A stretch of 64,000 nt of DNA from Fasciolopsis buskii (lineage: Eukaryota > Platyhelminthes > Trematoda > Plagiorchiida > Fasciolidae): assembly GCA_008360955.1 (NCBI GenBank), contig LUCM01005764.1, positions 62,001 to 126,000 of the forward strand, read 5' to 3'. Under the pieces are notes generated by a model. It saw nothing but the letters and a program-made list of their open reading frames with translations. It was not told where the DNA came from and made no database searches. Below are positions 40,463-52,764 of the stretch, one piece after another. The first letter of the stretch is position 1. The number at the start of each line of letters is the position of its first letter. The translations under genes and the position numbers were made by a program.

Positions 40463-42848
40463 AAAGGAGAAAATGCCCGACATCGTGAACTTTTTAATAT
40501 TTCGCAGCCACCAATGCCAAATGAATAACGACGAATGAAAATAATGAATAGATTTCGACTTTTGAAGCCGAAATGGAGAGTTGCCCGATCGTCTAGTGTT
40601 TTCTTGAATCTAGTGCGTCGTTGTTTGCAAAATGGTGGTATTTAGACTGTTTAATCTTGCGGCAAATGTGTGCACCTCGATGATTTATTTGTAATTTTGT
40701 TTTCCACCTCGGTATCATCGGCTAAGGTAGCCGATGAGCGTGAACAAACATTTGCTTGGGGGTGATATATCAAATTCCACTGCTGCGTTACGAAACATCA
40801 AAAACGAAGTCAGAACTCTTGGCATCTACGCATAGAGTTTCTGTTAGAAGATGGCCACTCGAAGGTTTGGCCGATAGGAATTCTGTTCATCATACTTAGA
40901 TTCACAAGTGGCTTAGTGGATGAAAGGATAACCAGGATCCTATCTTGAGTTTTACGGTCACGTTTAGCTCAGGGAAGCTCAATCGTCATATCAACTTCAC
41001 CTATAGCTAGATTTGAGTAGAAAGAGAAACAGCATGTGCTGAAAAATTGGATTACCTCTGGAATTTTATCCCCAATAAAACAAACATATCAACACACCAG
41101 GTGGAACTTGTTAGGTTAGCACCGAGAAGGTAGAAGTGACGCGGTGTACGGAATCACAGCCTCCATTAGGAATGGAAGATACAGTCGCCATTTTATATGG
41201 AATGCCTAAGGACGAATTTCATGCAGTCAGACAAAATATGCTGGTGGCGACTGAGGAGATCGCTGGGCCGGTTCCGAAACCTAAGCTGTCTACCCAAAAG
41301 AAGTTTGTTCCGACTCGTTTGCTGTCATGGTTGAAGGTCGATGAAATTGCTCGTATACATGACCTCAATGTCATTCTAAATCACTGACTGTTAAACACTG
41401 ACACAGTGTTTAAAAATTAACTATCGACGCTACACAATAACCCATACGCACAAATATCGGGTAGCTAATGTAGGCTCCCTTTTGCCTCTGAAAGCATCTG
41501 CTAACGGCCGTGTTGTCATCCCTAATTTGAACTACGGAAAGTTTTAAAACCGAAATTGCTGAAGAACTGGATAGTTTAATAAGAATCATGAGCAGTCCAA
41601 CCACTGAAGTCGGTTGAAAGGTTTATGCATCCCAATGAAACTTTAGCGAATCCCACTGAAATGGCCGACGGACAAGCCTTAAGGGGAACATTAAATTCAA
41701 CCATGGGGTACCTCATTGTTCCAATTTTATCTATTAGATGATAAACTTTGAATAAACTGCTTTTTCGATAATCAGATTCCCGTTCTGCCAAAAGAGTGGA
41801 GCAGATCGTTTCCACCATATATTTCCAGGCGGTTTGTGCTGCACCGAAATCGAGGTGTTGATTCCCACCCAGACTAGAATCCACGATGTAGTCAGCGTTA
41901 GAAAGTAAGGCTAATCAGTATAGTGGATAGGCGTGATGCTAGTTAGAGCAAAATGAAAATTACCGATAATGTACTATTTATCGTAAACCGTTGGTGATTT
42001 GTTTTCAGGGGTTTAGCGCATTCATGTTACTCAGTCGTTTACTGGACATTTGTCAAACGGTTTCGAGTTCTTTGATTCCTTTCTCGAGTCACTGGCATTT
42101 CTCCTATCTAGGGTCACAAACGGAATGATCAGAAAGTTCAGTGAAAACCACTGTGTACTGGTTTTTCCCGTCTGTTTGCTCTAAGCAAAATAATCGGAAC
42201 GTGTATTCAGATTTTCTCACTCTTACTGAGGACGAGCCGAATAAACGAGGGTGTGTGACGATCAATAAGAATCACCCGTCGCATTGCGCATTCAGCTTCC
42301 ATAAGCTTAAAGTGTTCTGTACACCAAAAGAGAATGTCCAACTACTACCCTAATTTTGTGAGCATTGCAATGAGGAAGTGAAAAAGTCTCAAACGTGCTG
42401 ACAACCGTTGTTTCAAAAAAACAGCCTCTTGTTTGAGAGATCCCTGGAAAGCACATGAAAAGGAAGGCATTTTTAGCATCCATATATTGGTGCCTTGTTG
42501 GTGTGTCAACTTTCATCGAACCAAAAAGCGAGTGAATAAGATGTGCGAAAACGGAATTATGATATCCACACTTGTATTTGAGCAAGACTTAAAACTTTGC
42601 TTTGGTTAAAAGATTAGAAATAGCTTCTTCGAGTCCATCATTTTCAAGTTACAGTGGGTTCTAAACCAGTTTCGCATCTGGTTAACCATGTAAAAATAAA
42701 ATATTGTTTACAAACGATTGCGTCCATCGGTATTCTGCCGGACGTATAGCTAGGTTTGGATTACGGAAATTTTCCAACTAAATGAGGAAATGATGGGGTG
42801 CGATGGGGAGAAGGATTCATGCTGCAACTCAGTCCATTCTCGAGGATA

Positions 42849-42892
<44 letters not shown>
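42849..42892. repeat. (ATT)n microsatellite
   Basis: About 14 perfect TTA/ATT units in Lbx intron 1. Confidence 0.95.
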
Positions 42893-42893
<1 letters not shown>

Positions 42894-43031
42894 GACTGTA
42901 GTCATGATAATCCGGGTCGGGATTGTGAAATGAAGTAGGCCATAGTGGTACACTAGATGAACCTGAATAATTGGCCTAGTTACAAGATATTTTCGGGTAC
43001 ATTTTTGTAAAACTAATTGAATCAAATTTAG

Positions 43032-43105
43032 ATGAGTGGCAGAGGCCGAGTGGATGCAGCGTCTGCCACTCCACAAAGGTCGGAAGTTCGAATTGTCCTT
43101 ATCAT
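43032..43105 (+). mobile_element. tRNA-derived SINE-like head (tRNA-Leu/Ser-like)
   Basis: GTGGCAGAGGCCGAGTGG at its start fits a type II tRNA D arm and A box, and GGAAGTTCGAATTGTCC about 45 bases later fits a B box. A proper cloverleaf does not form with these flanks, there is no clear acceptor stem and no CCA context, so a functional tRNA is unlikely. What follows to about 43290 ends in an A/G-rich stretch, but its tail is not clearly that of elements A and B. It lies in Lbx intron 1. Confidence 0.5.
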
Positions 43106-44279
43106 GCCAGACTTATTGGAAACTTATGTGGCTCTACCTCATTCTAAGTTACTGGATGTAATAGGACCTAGAGGAGATTGGGTATGCCCTTCCACTGCAC
43201 TCGTGTTTCAGCCGTGTCACAAAAAAGAGGATATCATATTCATTGCGAAATGTAGAAAAGCGAAAGCCAGTAAATATTCATAACGACAGATGAACAGAAA
43301 GCTCCTAGGATGAACTGAGCAAGTGCAAAAACATTCTTCTTTTGAGCACCTTCATCGTAAAGTGTGTTCCCCAATTAGTCCCAACAGATCTAAATCATAA
43401 CCATCCCTCAAAGGAGTCTTACATAAGTCTGAGTCATTTTCGATGTCACTAGATGGGGCTTCATTACTTTCGTTAGTGGGTTTTCGATTCAACCGGAGAG
43501 TCTATTCCAGATTAAGGGCCATTTCTATCGCCACTTATGTTGCTGTGTTGAAGTAGGTAGGTGCAGTCATTTTCGCCATATTCCATCTGCAGCAAACACG
43601 GACTAGCAAAATGCCTGGTAAAAAAGCAGACACAAGTGTTAATACGTGCTCTCCGTTGTTGCACTGTTCCGCTTCCTACAGCGACCAGTATTCCCAAACG
43701 AACCCAGCGTTAAAAGTGTTGCTCAAATGATCAAACGTGGTTTTTTATTCTACAACTGGTGCTGACTGGTGGGATCGCATGTTCTCACCGTTAAGATCAC
43801 CATTTCGAACACACCCGAGGGCCACTTTTTAGGATGAGGATTGTGGTTTGCTGTCCCTGGCGTTTTAACATTCCGGACTTGAGATATATTGGTCATGGTC
43901 GCACGCTCTTTCTCGAAATTAAATTCTTCTTTGAAGTTACAGAATAAGCCATTTCTTCCGCACTTATGCAGTAGAACTTGGAACACATTTCAGATGGTAT
44001 AGGGCATTGCAAGTGAATGTCTTTTCAGTTAATCACATGAATAGTTATCCACATTCCGAAGACAGTTGAGAACTCCGAATAAATTATCTCAGAGTAGCTT
44101 TAGAAACTGATGTTGATTCCAGCTCGAAAAATTGATTCCTATCGGTAATTGATCCATAAACTAGAAGGTTAGGCAGCAAACTATTTCATCGCAATTGGAG
44201 TTAAAATCGTCAGCACTGTGATGTTGATCCCGATCAGGCGATTGCCCCATAATGTGGAACTGTAGCCCTGATTTTAGTT

Positions 44280-47200
44280 CTCACACATACCCCTAAGCAT
44301 TTCGCAACAACGACAGTAGCCGCCTCACGAGCCCAAGAAGGAAAGAAGCACAATCAAGGATAACAGCGAAACTAGTTTTTGAATACCCGCCTACTCAATC
44401 AGTCTAACCCAGTATATGAAAAAGGATCACTAAGACGCGGTCGATGAGCAGGTATACGCAATACGTGCCCAAGCCACCGAACGCGGTGCACGGCAATTAT
44501 CTCAATAAGAGGACGACTGTCTGCACCCAACACACGATGATGCACTTCGTCACTGCTCAGCTGATGTTCCCATCAGACTCGAGCAATGTTTCGGAGACAC
44601 CGGTTGCTGAAATCAAAAGATGACGGCCATCCTCAACACAGAGAGGCCAAGTCTCACAACCATAAAGAGAAACATTATGAACTGTGGCATTGTAAAGCCT
44701 TCCCTTGAGGGAAAGCGGATATCATGGTGGTGCCATTAGTGTTGCGGGTTCGAGAAAGCTGCTCCGGTTTCCACAATTCGTGATGTGACCTCCTACCCAA
44801 TACATCCGTCAGGTGTGATCAGACTCCCGAGGGAATTGAAGCTATTGACAATCTCTAATCGATCACCACAAAAGGTTAATACAGGCACAGACTCCTGTCA
44901 ATTTTGACAAAGTACATCGCACTTTGAAGGTGCAAACCACATACCGTATCTGGATGCCTCAATCGCCAAGCAGTCTAATACAGTCTAACGCGTGTTGAAT
45001 TGCCTGTGCACCGTCACTCAACAAGGCGGTATCATCGGCACACTGTAAGTCGAAACTCTGATCCCTGGAAGGAATTCAACTGTACCGTTTAAAAGACCAG
45101 ATAATGAGTTGTGTAGAAAATCATCAATGGCAAAGTTGAGTAGAAATGGGACATAAAGCAGCTTTGCCGTACTCCATTAGATACGACGAACGTTCTCTAA
45201 ATCTCTCCATAGGCCGTTGATCTACCTGACTTATACCGGTACAACTGTTTGAGGATCGACGCATACTTAGCCGGTACTCGATTCCTCAACAACTAGTTCC
45301 ATGGTGGGGACCTATCAACAGAGTCAAAGGCTGTGCGATGGTTCACCAGTATGGTGGATCTGTTGTAGCACGCCGCCGGACGCTTGCTGGAATAGCTGCG
45401 GAAGACACTGACAACGAGACTCAGCTAAATTGTGTTTGAAAGTGCTTCTCCCAACGTGCATCATGTCCCTGCTAGTTGTGTATAGTCGAACCGTCAACTT
45501 CACAAATTGTTTCGCTCACACCCAATGCTTTCTGACAGGTGGCTCGAACTAGTTGGGACAGTTTGCGGGAAATTCCCAATGTGACAGCATATTCTCTCTC
45601 CAAAACTGGTTGAGACTACCAGATCTGGCGATTCGTACACAAGCTTTCGTTGAGTTTACGTCTCGTTGCGAGTTGTGTTTCATCAATCACACTCGCCACC
45701 AACCGGGGTCGACAGGTGCGCGTCAAGTAGATGCAGAGACTCAGTAGTATTCGAGGCAGTGCAAATATCTAAAATCTCTATGTTCTTTGCCCTTTGGAAG
45801 TTAGAATGGTTGCCCACTTATTATCTGGATTTGTAGATTTGATCGAGTTATCCGCATCGGGAGAGCATCCTGACCTGTTGCCCGCAACTTCCCTCACGAC
45901 GCTTTTTTTGAAACCTGAGAAGAATGGCTGACGGCAGCAGACCTCATGGTATCGGGATTAGGCCGATGCCTTTGCGGTTAGCGCATTCGGTGCACTGTTC
46001 ATTGTGGATAGACGAAGCGTCATATTTAGCGACGGTTTTGGCAAGACTCAATAATTTGGTACACTTAGCCAGAGTGAAGTGAGGTAGATTGCAGGAATTT
46101 CGCAGGTGGATAGCAAGTTTCTACGCTTCCTTTAGACCGGCAAATTTTGCGATCTTAATCTGTGCTCCCTTAATTATAGTCGCTATCACTGTAGGCGGAC
46201 TGGCTTGGTTTGCGAAGGCACACTGACAGCAGAAAGCCAAGGTGTTACAACAAGACGGCTAAATGCACGACTCACTAAGCCAGCAGAATACAAGGCCTTC
46301 TTGATAACCTACCAGTGCTCACTGATATTAGTAGACAGGGCGGTTTCAACTGTTGCACCGGCCCTTTTGGTAGGGTCGATGGAAGAGTGGATTCAGGTGG
46401 TTTACCGCAATGTAATCTACTTTGGATCGTGACTTTTGAGTACATGCCAGAGCATATGGACAGCCTGTGCGCACTAACCCGTGGTCGGAGTCAGATGGAA
46501 TGCAGTCTCACCATTTGCAATCAACAGCGATATGGTCGATCTGTGTCCATAGCTGACTCGAAGAAGGAGGACCCTAGGTGGTCTAATAGCTTTTGGGGAG
46601 GTTGAAGTTCGTACCTTTGAGAAACGGTCGATGGTCTCCACAGAAGGCCAACAACCGTTCATCATCTTCCAAACAACTAGAATTTATCTCATTCGAGGAC
46701 AGCCCGTCTGGGCTAACATCCATTTCTGTTGCAACAGTCACGATGTCACTTCGCTTTGCTGGGTAAGAGGTTGTCTAGCTTTTGGTAGATACTGTTCTTT
46801 ACTGCACCTGGGCTGCAAACTGCAGACAGGGTGACAAATGAATTGTATCTGTTATAGCAGAGACTATGTATTCTGCACGAACCAATAATACTTATTGCAG
46901 ATAGTCGACTGTCAGTTGGGATCCATCCAAAGAGTGCGGTCTCAATACTGTAACTGAAAGTCACACCAACTACAACAAGACCAGAAACCCCGGTCTTAGG
47001 GTCTCCAGAATGACCCAAATGCAAAGTCACCGATGAGTTGAAGGTGGATGTGAACAGAATGACGGAGCTGGTGTCTTGAATGCGAATCTCGATGGCTAGG
47101 GTTTCTTGCCAACGAGCTGAACACCTCTTACTTACTTTAGTTTTCTCGTACTGACTGTAACTAATTTGAAGGGTCATCGAGGACGACAAAGTTTATCAGG

Positions 47201-47345
47201 CGTTGGAGGTGGATTTGGTGAGATTTGGATACCAGGTTAGGGAGAACGTTAGAATACAGGAACAGAACATTACCACCAGTACTGCTGACTGCAGTTCCCG
47301 ATGTACGTAAGAATATTGGATGGGAAGAGAAGTAACATTAGTCAT
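44280..47345 (-). mobile_element. Mosaic RTE-type retrotransposon (copy 3) in Lbx intron 1
   Basis: Minus-oriented, and carries an endonuclease-domain frame at 46746-47189 containing RIQDTSSVILFTS and the GDP..GVSGLVVVGVTFS...ALFGWIPTDSRL pattern of RTE endonucleases. The linker at about 46230-46460 lines up with copy 2 at 32385-32640 but is heavily diverged. The block 44437-45747 is nearly identical to copy 2 at a constant offset of 13,360 with no indel, and both edges drop sharply to weak similarity. The 3' flank 44280-44436 also aligns weakly with the copy 2 3' end. The stretch 45748-46225 has no visible counterpart in copy 2. No intact ORF remains. Confidence 0.8.
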
Positions 47346-49712
47346 TAAAAATGTATGCAGCGGAAAATCACTTTTGTCAAAGAGGAACGATCGGATATTT
47401 TAATTCTTGCATGGGTCAAGACAATGGTTGTTCAGTTTCACTTATGTTTTCCATCACAAAGTTGCTGGCACACTATAAACGATAATGATGAATAATACTT
47501 CCTACATCTAGACGGTCGCACCATTTATACTGATATTGCCTCAGCGCTTGAAATTTCCGTCTGATATCGATATTCAGATTCATTTAGACGGGAACCAGTT
47601 TGCTGAGCATCTTAACAAGAGCATATACTGCCTCAGCCACCGCTACCACATAAACAACACTACAACATGGAAATAACAGAAAAAAAACCATAATGTTTCT
47701 ATTGGTAGTACTAATAATAATCATGACACGGGTGTTGCCAAATAGTGATATCCATCGGTCTATTTAAACGAAATCAACAAACTGTTGGTTGCGGCACTGT
47801 CATACCTGTGCTTCATGTGACGTCCACACACCACTAAAATTTGGGTCTAGGATATGCCCTTCTCGTTTCATAACTCCTCATAATAAAACATCATTTCCTT
47901 TCCTCTCTTTTGCCTACCCGAATTGTTCACCTTGGAATATACCGGATATCTGAGCCCTGGTTCATTAATTGCACCGCTGTTACTAATACTGAATCAGTGT
48001 TTTATCCAACGGTTTCAATTTTCAGACCCAATCCAGACAGCCCGGGGCCGAGTCCTCCAGAGAGCAGTAATTTTTGGCGGTAGGCCGCAGTGAGCTGTCA
48101 CCGGGCCGATTACTACATCTGATCTATTGAGATCTTTTGCTTCACAGTAATGCTAGCCGGCCACCCCTCTGTTGTAGTAGGCCTTAGCAGTTATGGAGAT
48201 ATCCCTTCAAATTCACTCATGGTTAAGACATTTCATAAAAGATTTGGAGCCAAGAATCAGATTTTTATGCACGATGCTATCGACTAATGGGTTTCCTATT
48301 GCACCGGTATTTTACCGAAACGACGTCACTTTGTCAGCTTGTCAGGACAATTCAGTCAATGAAGTAGGGGAGGTTGGTAAAACTAGGTAGCTTCGTTAAC
48401 TTACGAGATTTGAAGTCGTAATGTGATAATATTTTTTCCCATTACTCTGAATTTTCCAACCAGTTTGTTTTTGGCTAACATCGCATGAACTACCCCTCCT
48501 TTCATGTTTTTTCTGCCATACAGAGGTGGTTCACACTAGGTGTTTGCGAACGTAATATTTACAAAACACGGCAAAATGGGTAATGTGGATGAAAATCCTT
48601 GAGGGAAATATGTAGAAAGTATGATACCGATCAAACGGCATGAACACGGTGAGTATAATACGTACAACAGTGTTACAATAAACCAGCTTGTTGTTTTAAT
48701 CCCCGAAAAGCTTGTTCCCAGATGGATGCAAATACAGGAGATGGCTTAATGTCCCATAGTTAGGTAGTCTAGTGAGGTGAGTATTAGGTTTGCCTATATG
48801 GATCCAACAACTTCGATCGAAAATGTGATAACGGTGACTGGATGCCATAGTACAAAATAAATGAATCAAGGTTTTCGATGGACTAACTGGTGCGACTATC
48901 TTCGTAGGATAGCTGCCTAACTGCTAGGATACAGCATCATCGTTTGCTGACTGTTCACGGTTAAGGAAAGGTAACTGTTCATCCCAATGGGCTTGGAACA
49001 AACGCGGTCAACGAGACAAAGGGCGGAAACCCTAATGTACCTATGACTGTCACCTTCGAGTGTAGGTCTCAGTAATGAGTGGTTTAGCAATGATCAGGAA
49101 AATGCCGGCTTGCAAAACGAGAGACATTTTGGTGTATGAAACTGGACGGGTTAAGGAAAAGTGTCACGGAATCTGTAGAACTCAGGTCGATTATATAAAC
49201 AAATACAGTTGGCTGTTATGGATAGCATTCAACCGGGGTACATCGGTGTGTAATTGTCGAGACCCAGGAATAGGTGTGTGTGAGACAAGTGTCAGGTTTT
49301 GGACGAACTGCTTTGTAGTCAGAAGCGATATTGGTATGGCATGACGAGAATTGGGATAGGACAGGAAGAGCAATATAAGCTGGTCCAACTGACTAGGGAG
49401 TAGGTTGTGCTGTAAATCGCTGATAGAAGGTCGTCGGTGGATATAAGAAAAAGAGTGAGAATAAGAACGAAACAAAATAAAAGTGTTTGAATCCAGCTGT
49501 ACTAAACTGGGTCGATATTCTTTTCATATTGAAGTAGCTTGATGTCCATGAAATGAGAACCGCTAGGACGTTGAATGTAGAAAACTTGTGTTGGAGCTTC
49601 ATGTTAAATAAGCCGTGAAATCAAATATGTTCCCCGTTAGGTAATAAAGGGCCAGGAATCCACCTAGTGAGCTACGAGATGAAATTCGTTTTGGTACTAT
49701 CTAACCATATAT

Positions 49713-50246
49713 TCATTTGCCAAGAACAATCGGATTCCTATAAGAGTAGTGGTTTCGACAAATGTCAAAATTAGTAGTTTGGAAGAAAGTGGAATCAAAC
49801 GGGTTGCCTCTTGCGAGTTTACGAAGACGTAGGGATTCGACTGCATCGAAAAAGACAGCGTGGTGGACTAAGTGGGAGGAGGAAATTAACATTAAATTCA
49901 GATAGGAAACTACCTTCGAGTTACATATTCTGGCAATGATCAGTCTGTTACCTATCAGAGGACTCAATTCTTCGTTGACGATGATAGGATGATTCAGAAT
50001 TGTATACTTCGTTGTGATACAAGAAAACCAGACGACTGGATTTGCTGGCAATAGGTATTTATCAGCCAATCGCTCGGGCGAAATGTGACCACCACTGTTG
50101 ATTCGCATGTAGGATCGGATGATATGATGGCGGAACAAAAACTCGATGGAGAATTCGGCGTAATCTTTCAAATAAGTGTTCCCAAACATATGACCACATT
50201 CTAGACAAGGTGTTAAAATTGCCGAATTGTCAAAGGATCCAAACAC
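49713..50246 (-). other. Unrecognised 177-codon open frame in Lbx intron 1
   Basis: Longest open frame not assigned to Lbx. A Cys pair (CLECGH) lies near the N-terminus and hydrophobic stretches (ICNSKVVSYLNLMLISSS) in the middle. I recognise no family. Its place inside a repeat-bearing intron on the opposite strand suggests an old transposon remnant or chance. Confidence 0.22.
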
Positions 50247-51769
50247 GAATTGCGAGAATTGCTAGTTAGCAGAACCGAACAACTTGGGCTGGGAAAATGT
50301 AATAGAAATTCAAACTTGTTTTAAACTTCCATTTATTATACTTTTGTTTGACTATACTGACTTCGACAATTTATCTTCATGGATCAACACGATCAGCTGA
50401 TATTTGTATTCTGCAAAACGTGCACAATGAATGACTTGGTGAAAAGATTTGTTGTAGATAAGGACTAGCAGTACTTAGGAAGTCCACTTCATTCTTGTGG
50501 GACAAAACAGTGAATATCCATGAAAATTCACTTGTCTCTCGTTGTCCGTCGAGTTCCTAAGAGACTATAATATGCAGTGAAAACGGCCTTATTCGTTACG
50601 GATGATCGTAAATTGGCGTTGGTGCGATTTTTATTTTGGAAATATTATGATTAATATGAAATGTCGCATTTGCTCACACAACAGGCAAGTCCTCAGGCGG
50701 CATAGCAGATTTCATTCGTAATCAACCTGGACAACAGTTTGCCATTTGAATTTTCAAATCTTGCGAAACCAGTAATTTTGCATCGATGAATCATTCACCG
50801 TATGCTTGCTGTCGAAACCTCGTTAGTATTGTTTGCCCCGTAGTTAGGTGATGGACTTGGATTGTCTAGAGCATCACTGTGTTACGAACATAGTCCAAGA
50901 ATATGAAATTGGGTCTAAATCGAAGGGAAATCAGGGCAGCCGGCTGCATGCACGTATCTGCAGACCGGGTTTATAAGACCATTCGGTTTGTATGGGTTTT
51001 CATAATCTTTCGGAAGAGGATGATGAAGTCGACAACGAACGTTGTGATTCGGATGAATCGGATGAATCAAACTTATTTTTAATGATGGTTTTCGATAGTC
51101 TTGCCGCTATTTTGTCTTTTTCCAAGCTTCACACATCACGAAAAGCTAGTATTTGGTTCGTGAAAAAACAGTCTAAAACAGTACTAGTAGGAAATTCAGT
51201 AATAAACGGACTAAAAACTAATAGGATTAAATGAATGTCCAGGGAGCACTTATACGGGTAAACTCGATAAGTTAGGAAAAAGTTGAAACAGTTCTTCTTT
51301 AAGGTAGCCCTTTAGCACATTGCCATTTACAGAGGTCAGTGGTTAACGGTTTGGGTACATGATAACAACAATGGCACACAGGACAGAAAAATCTCGGTGC
51401 GTCATGGTGCGTTAATCACAATTTTGTCCATCGTAGTACCATCAACATGAAAGTATTATGCTTTCTTGGTGTCAAAAAGCTCCGGGCTGCGATCATCTCG
51501 GCAGATAAGCCACTCGGATTATTTCTGCATAAACTTGAAAGCCCATAGTCCACCCCACACACGAAGCCACTTGCGTGCCGTACTAAACGATCCTTATACG
51601 GCATTCTAAGCGTCCAACCCATTGTGTAAAATAGACACATTTGTGTGTTTAGGGTGTTTTTGGAACGCTAATATAAGAACACATATATAACCCGCTTTGA
51701 AGTTTACGTATATCATCATATAGACGAGCGAGTCCCGTGGGTCGGCGGTGACCAGGCCGGGATAAGATG

Positions 51770-51801
51770 CGGGGTGGGGTGTGTGTGTGTGGGGGGGGTG
51801 T
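51770..51801. repeat. G-rich tract with (GT)n
   Basis: GGGGTGGGG, five GT units, then eight G: four runs of at least three G within about 30 bases, which fits a G-quadruplex pattern. Confidence 0.8.
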
Positions 51802-52012
51802 AAAATACGTGCAGTGGAAATCAGTAACTAAAATCGCGTCTTCCCTTTCTGCCTCCGCAGAATTCGCCTAATTTACGAGTACATGCGTATATTTGTCTAT
51901 ATATGTGTATCTGCTCCCTCGATCATCAGTGCTGAATCCAACACGGGAAAGGATTGCGACCGAAAATCTCCACTCGTTGCCCTCTTCGGTGTGCCCTATC
52001 CATTCATCTGTT

Positions 52013-52038
52013 CCCCCCCCCCCCCTACACACACACAA
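52013..52038. repeat. Poly-C followed by (AC)n
   Basis: Thirteen C in a row, then ACACACACAC. Confidence 0.85.
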
Positions 52039-52347
52039 ACCCTACCCACCCGACCATTTTTGAACACAGAAAACTGACCTTGAAAATCGAACAGTTGCTT
52101 GTCGTTTCAGTGGCACACTTAAATAAGTAGTCCGCAAGACCGGTTTATGAATCCAAGGTCCACCCCCATTTTGTTCGATCCACTAGGTACCGTGCTCAGT
52201 TGTAAATTGGCTATGGCGAAGCATAAATAGACCCCGTGTCCATGGAAAGAGATGGTGCACGACGGTAAAAAGGTTATATTCAAATAGGCATAAATTTTCT
52301 TATCCCTCAAAACGGCTGAAGGTGGAACTACTATTGCCACTTTCACT

Positions 52348-52348
<1 letters not shown>

Positions 52349-52382
<34 letters not shown>
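52349..52382. repeat. (CT)n microsatellite
   Basis: Seventeen CT units, perfect, in Lbx intron 1. Confidence 0.95.
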
Positions 52383-52386
<4 letters not shown>

Positions 52387-52609
52387 ACTGCTAGCCGTGG
52401 TAGGCCGAGCGAATACCGGCACATTTAGCCGAGTCGTGCGTACAAGCTGCAAAACGGTCTTGTGTTTTCAGTTCTGCATGTTCTACACGGCTTTGTGTGT
52501 GGTCTACCAGAAACTTTTTATCTGACACAAAGATCGCTAATAATTATAAATAATTATACTTTGAGGTTTCCATCGGAGTTATAGTACCAATGGTGTTATT
52601 TATAATACT

Positions 52610-52764
52610 TTTACTATTATGATAATGACGAAGATGATTATGATCACGGTGACGGTCATAGTGACCAGGATTATGACAATAATAGTAATGCGAATGACGA
52701 TAAAGACAACGAGGATTGTTGGTATGATAGAGATGTGGGGACTGACGTGTTTGCTTCCCGATAG
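52610..52764 (+). repeat. Degenerate GAY-rich trinucleotide tract
   Basis: Irregular GAT/GAC/AAT triplets run from about 52617 to 52705. In one plus frame they read as an Asp/Asn-rich peptide (YDNDEDDYDHGDGHSDQDYD...) ending at a stop near 52764. It is most likely a decayed microsatellite. Confidence 0.5.

Noticed and set aside
52119..52424. Minus frame with a (RE)n stretch and plus frame with an (LS)n stretch
   Set aside because: Both are translations of the (CT)17 microsatellite.
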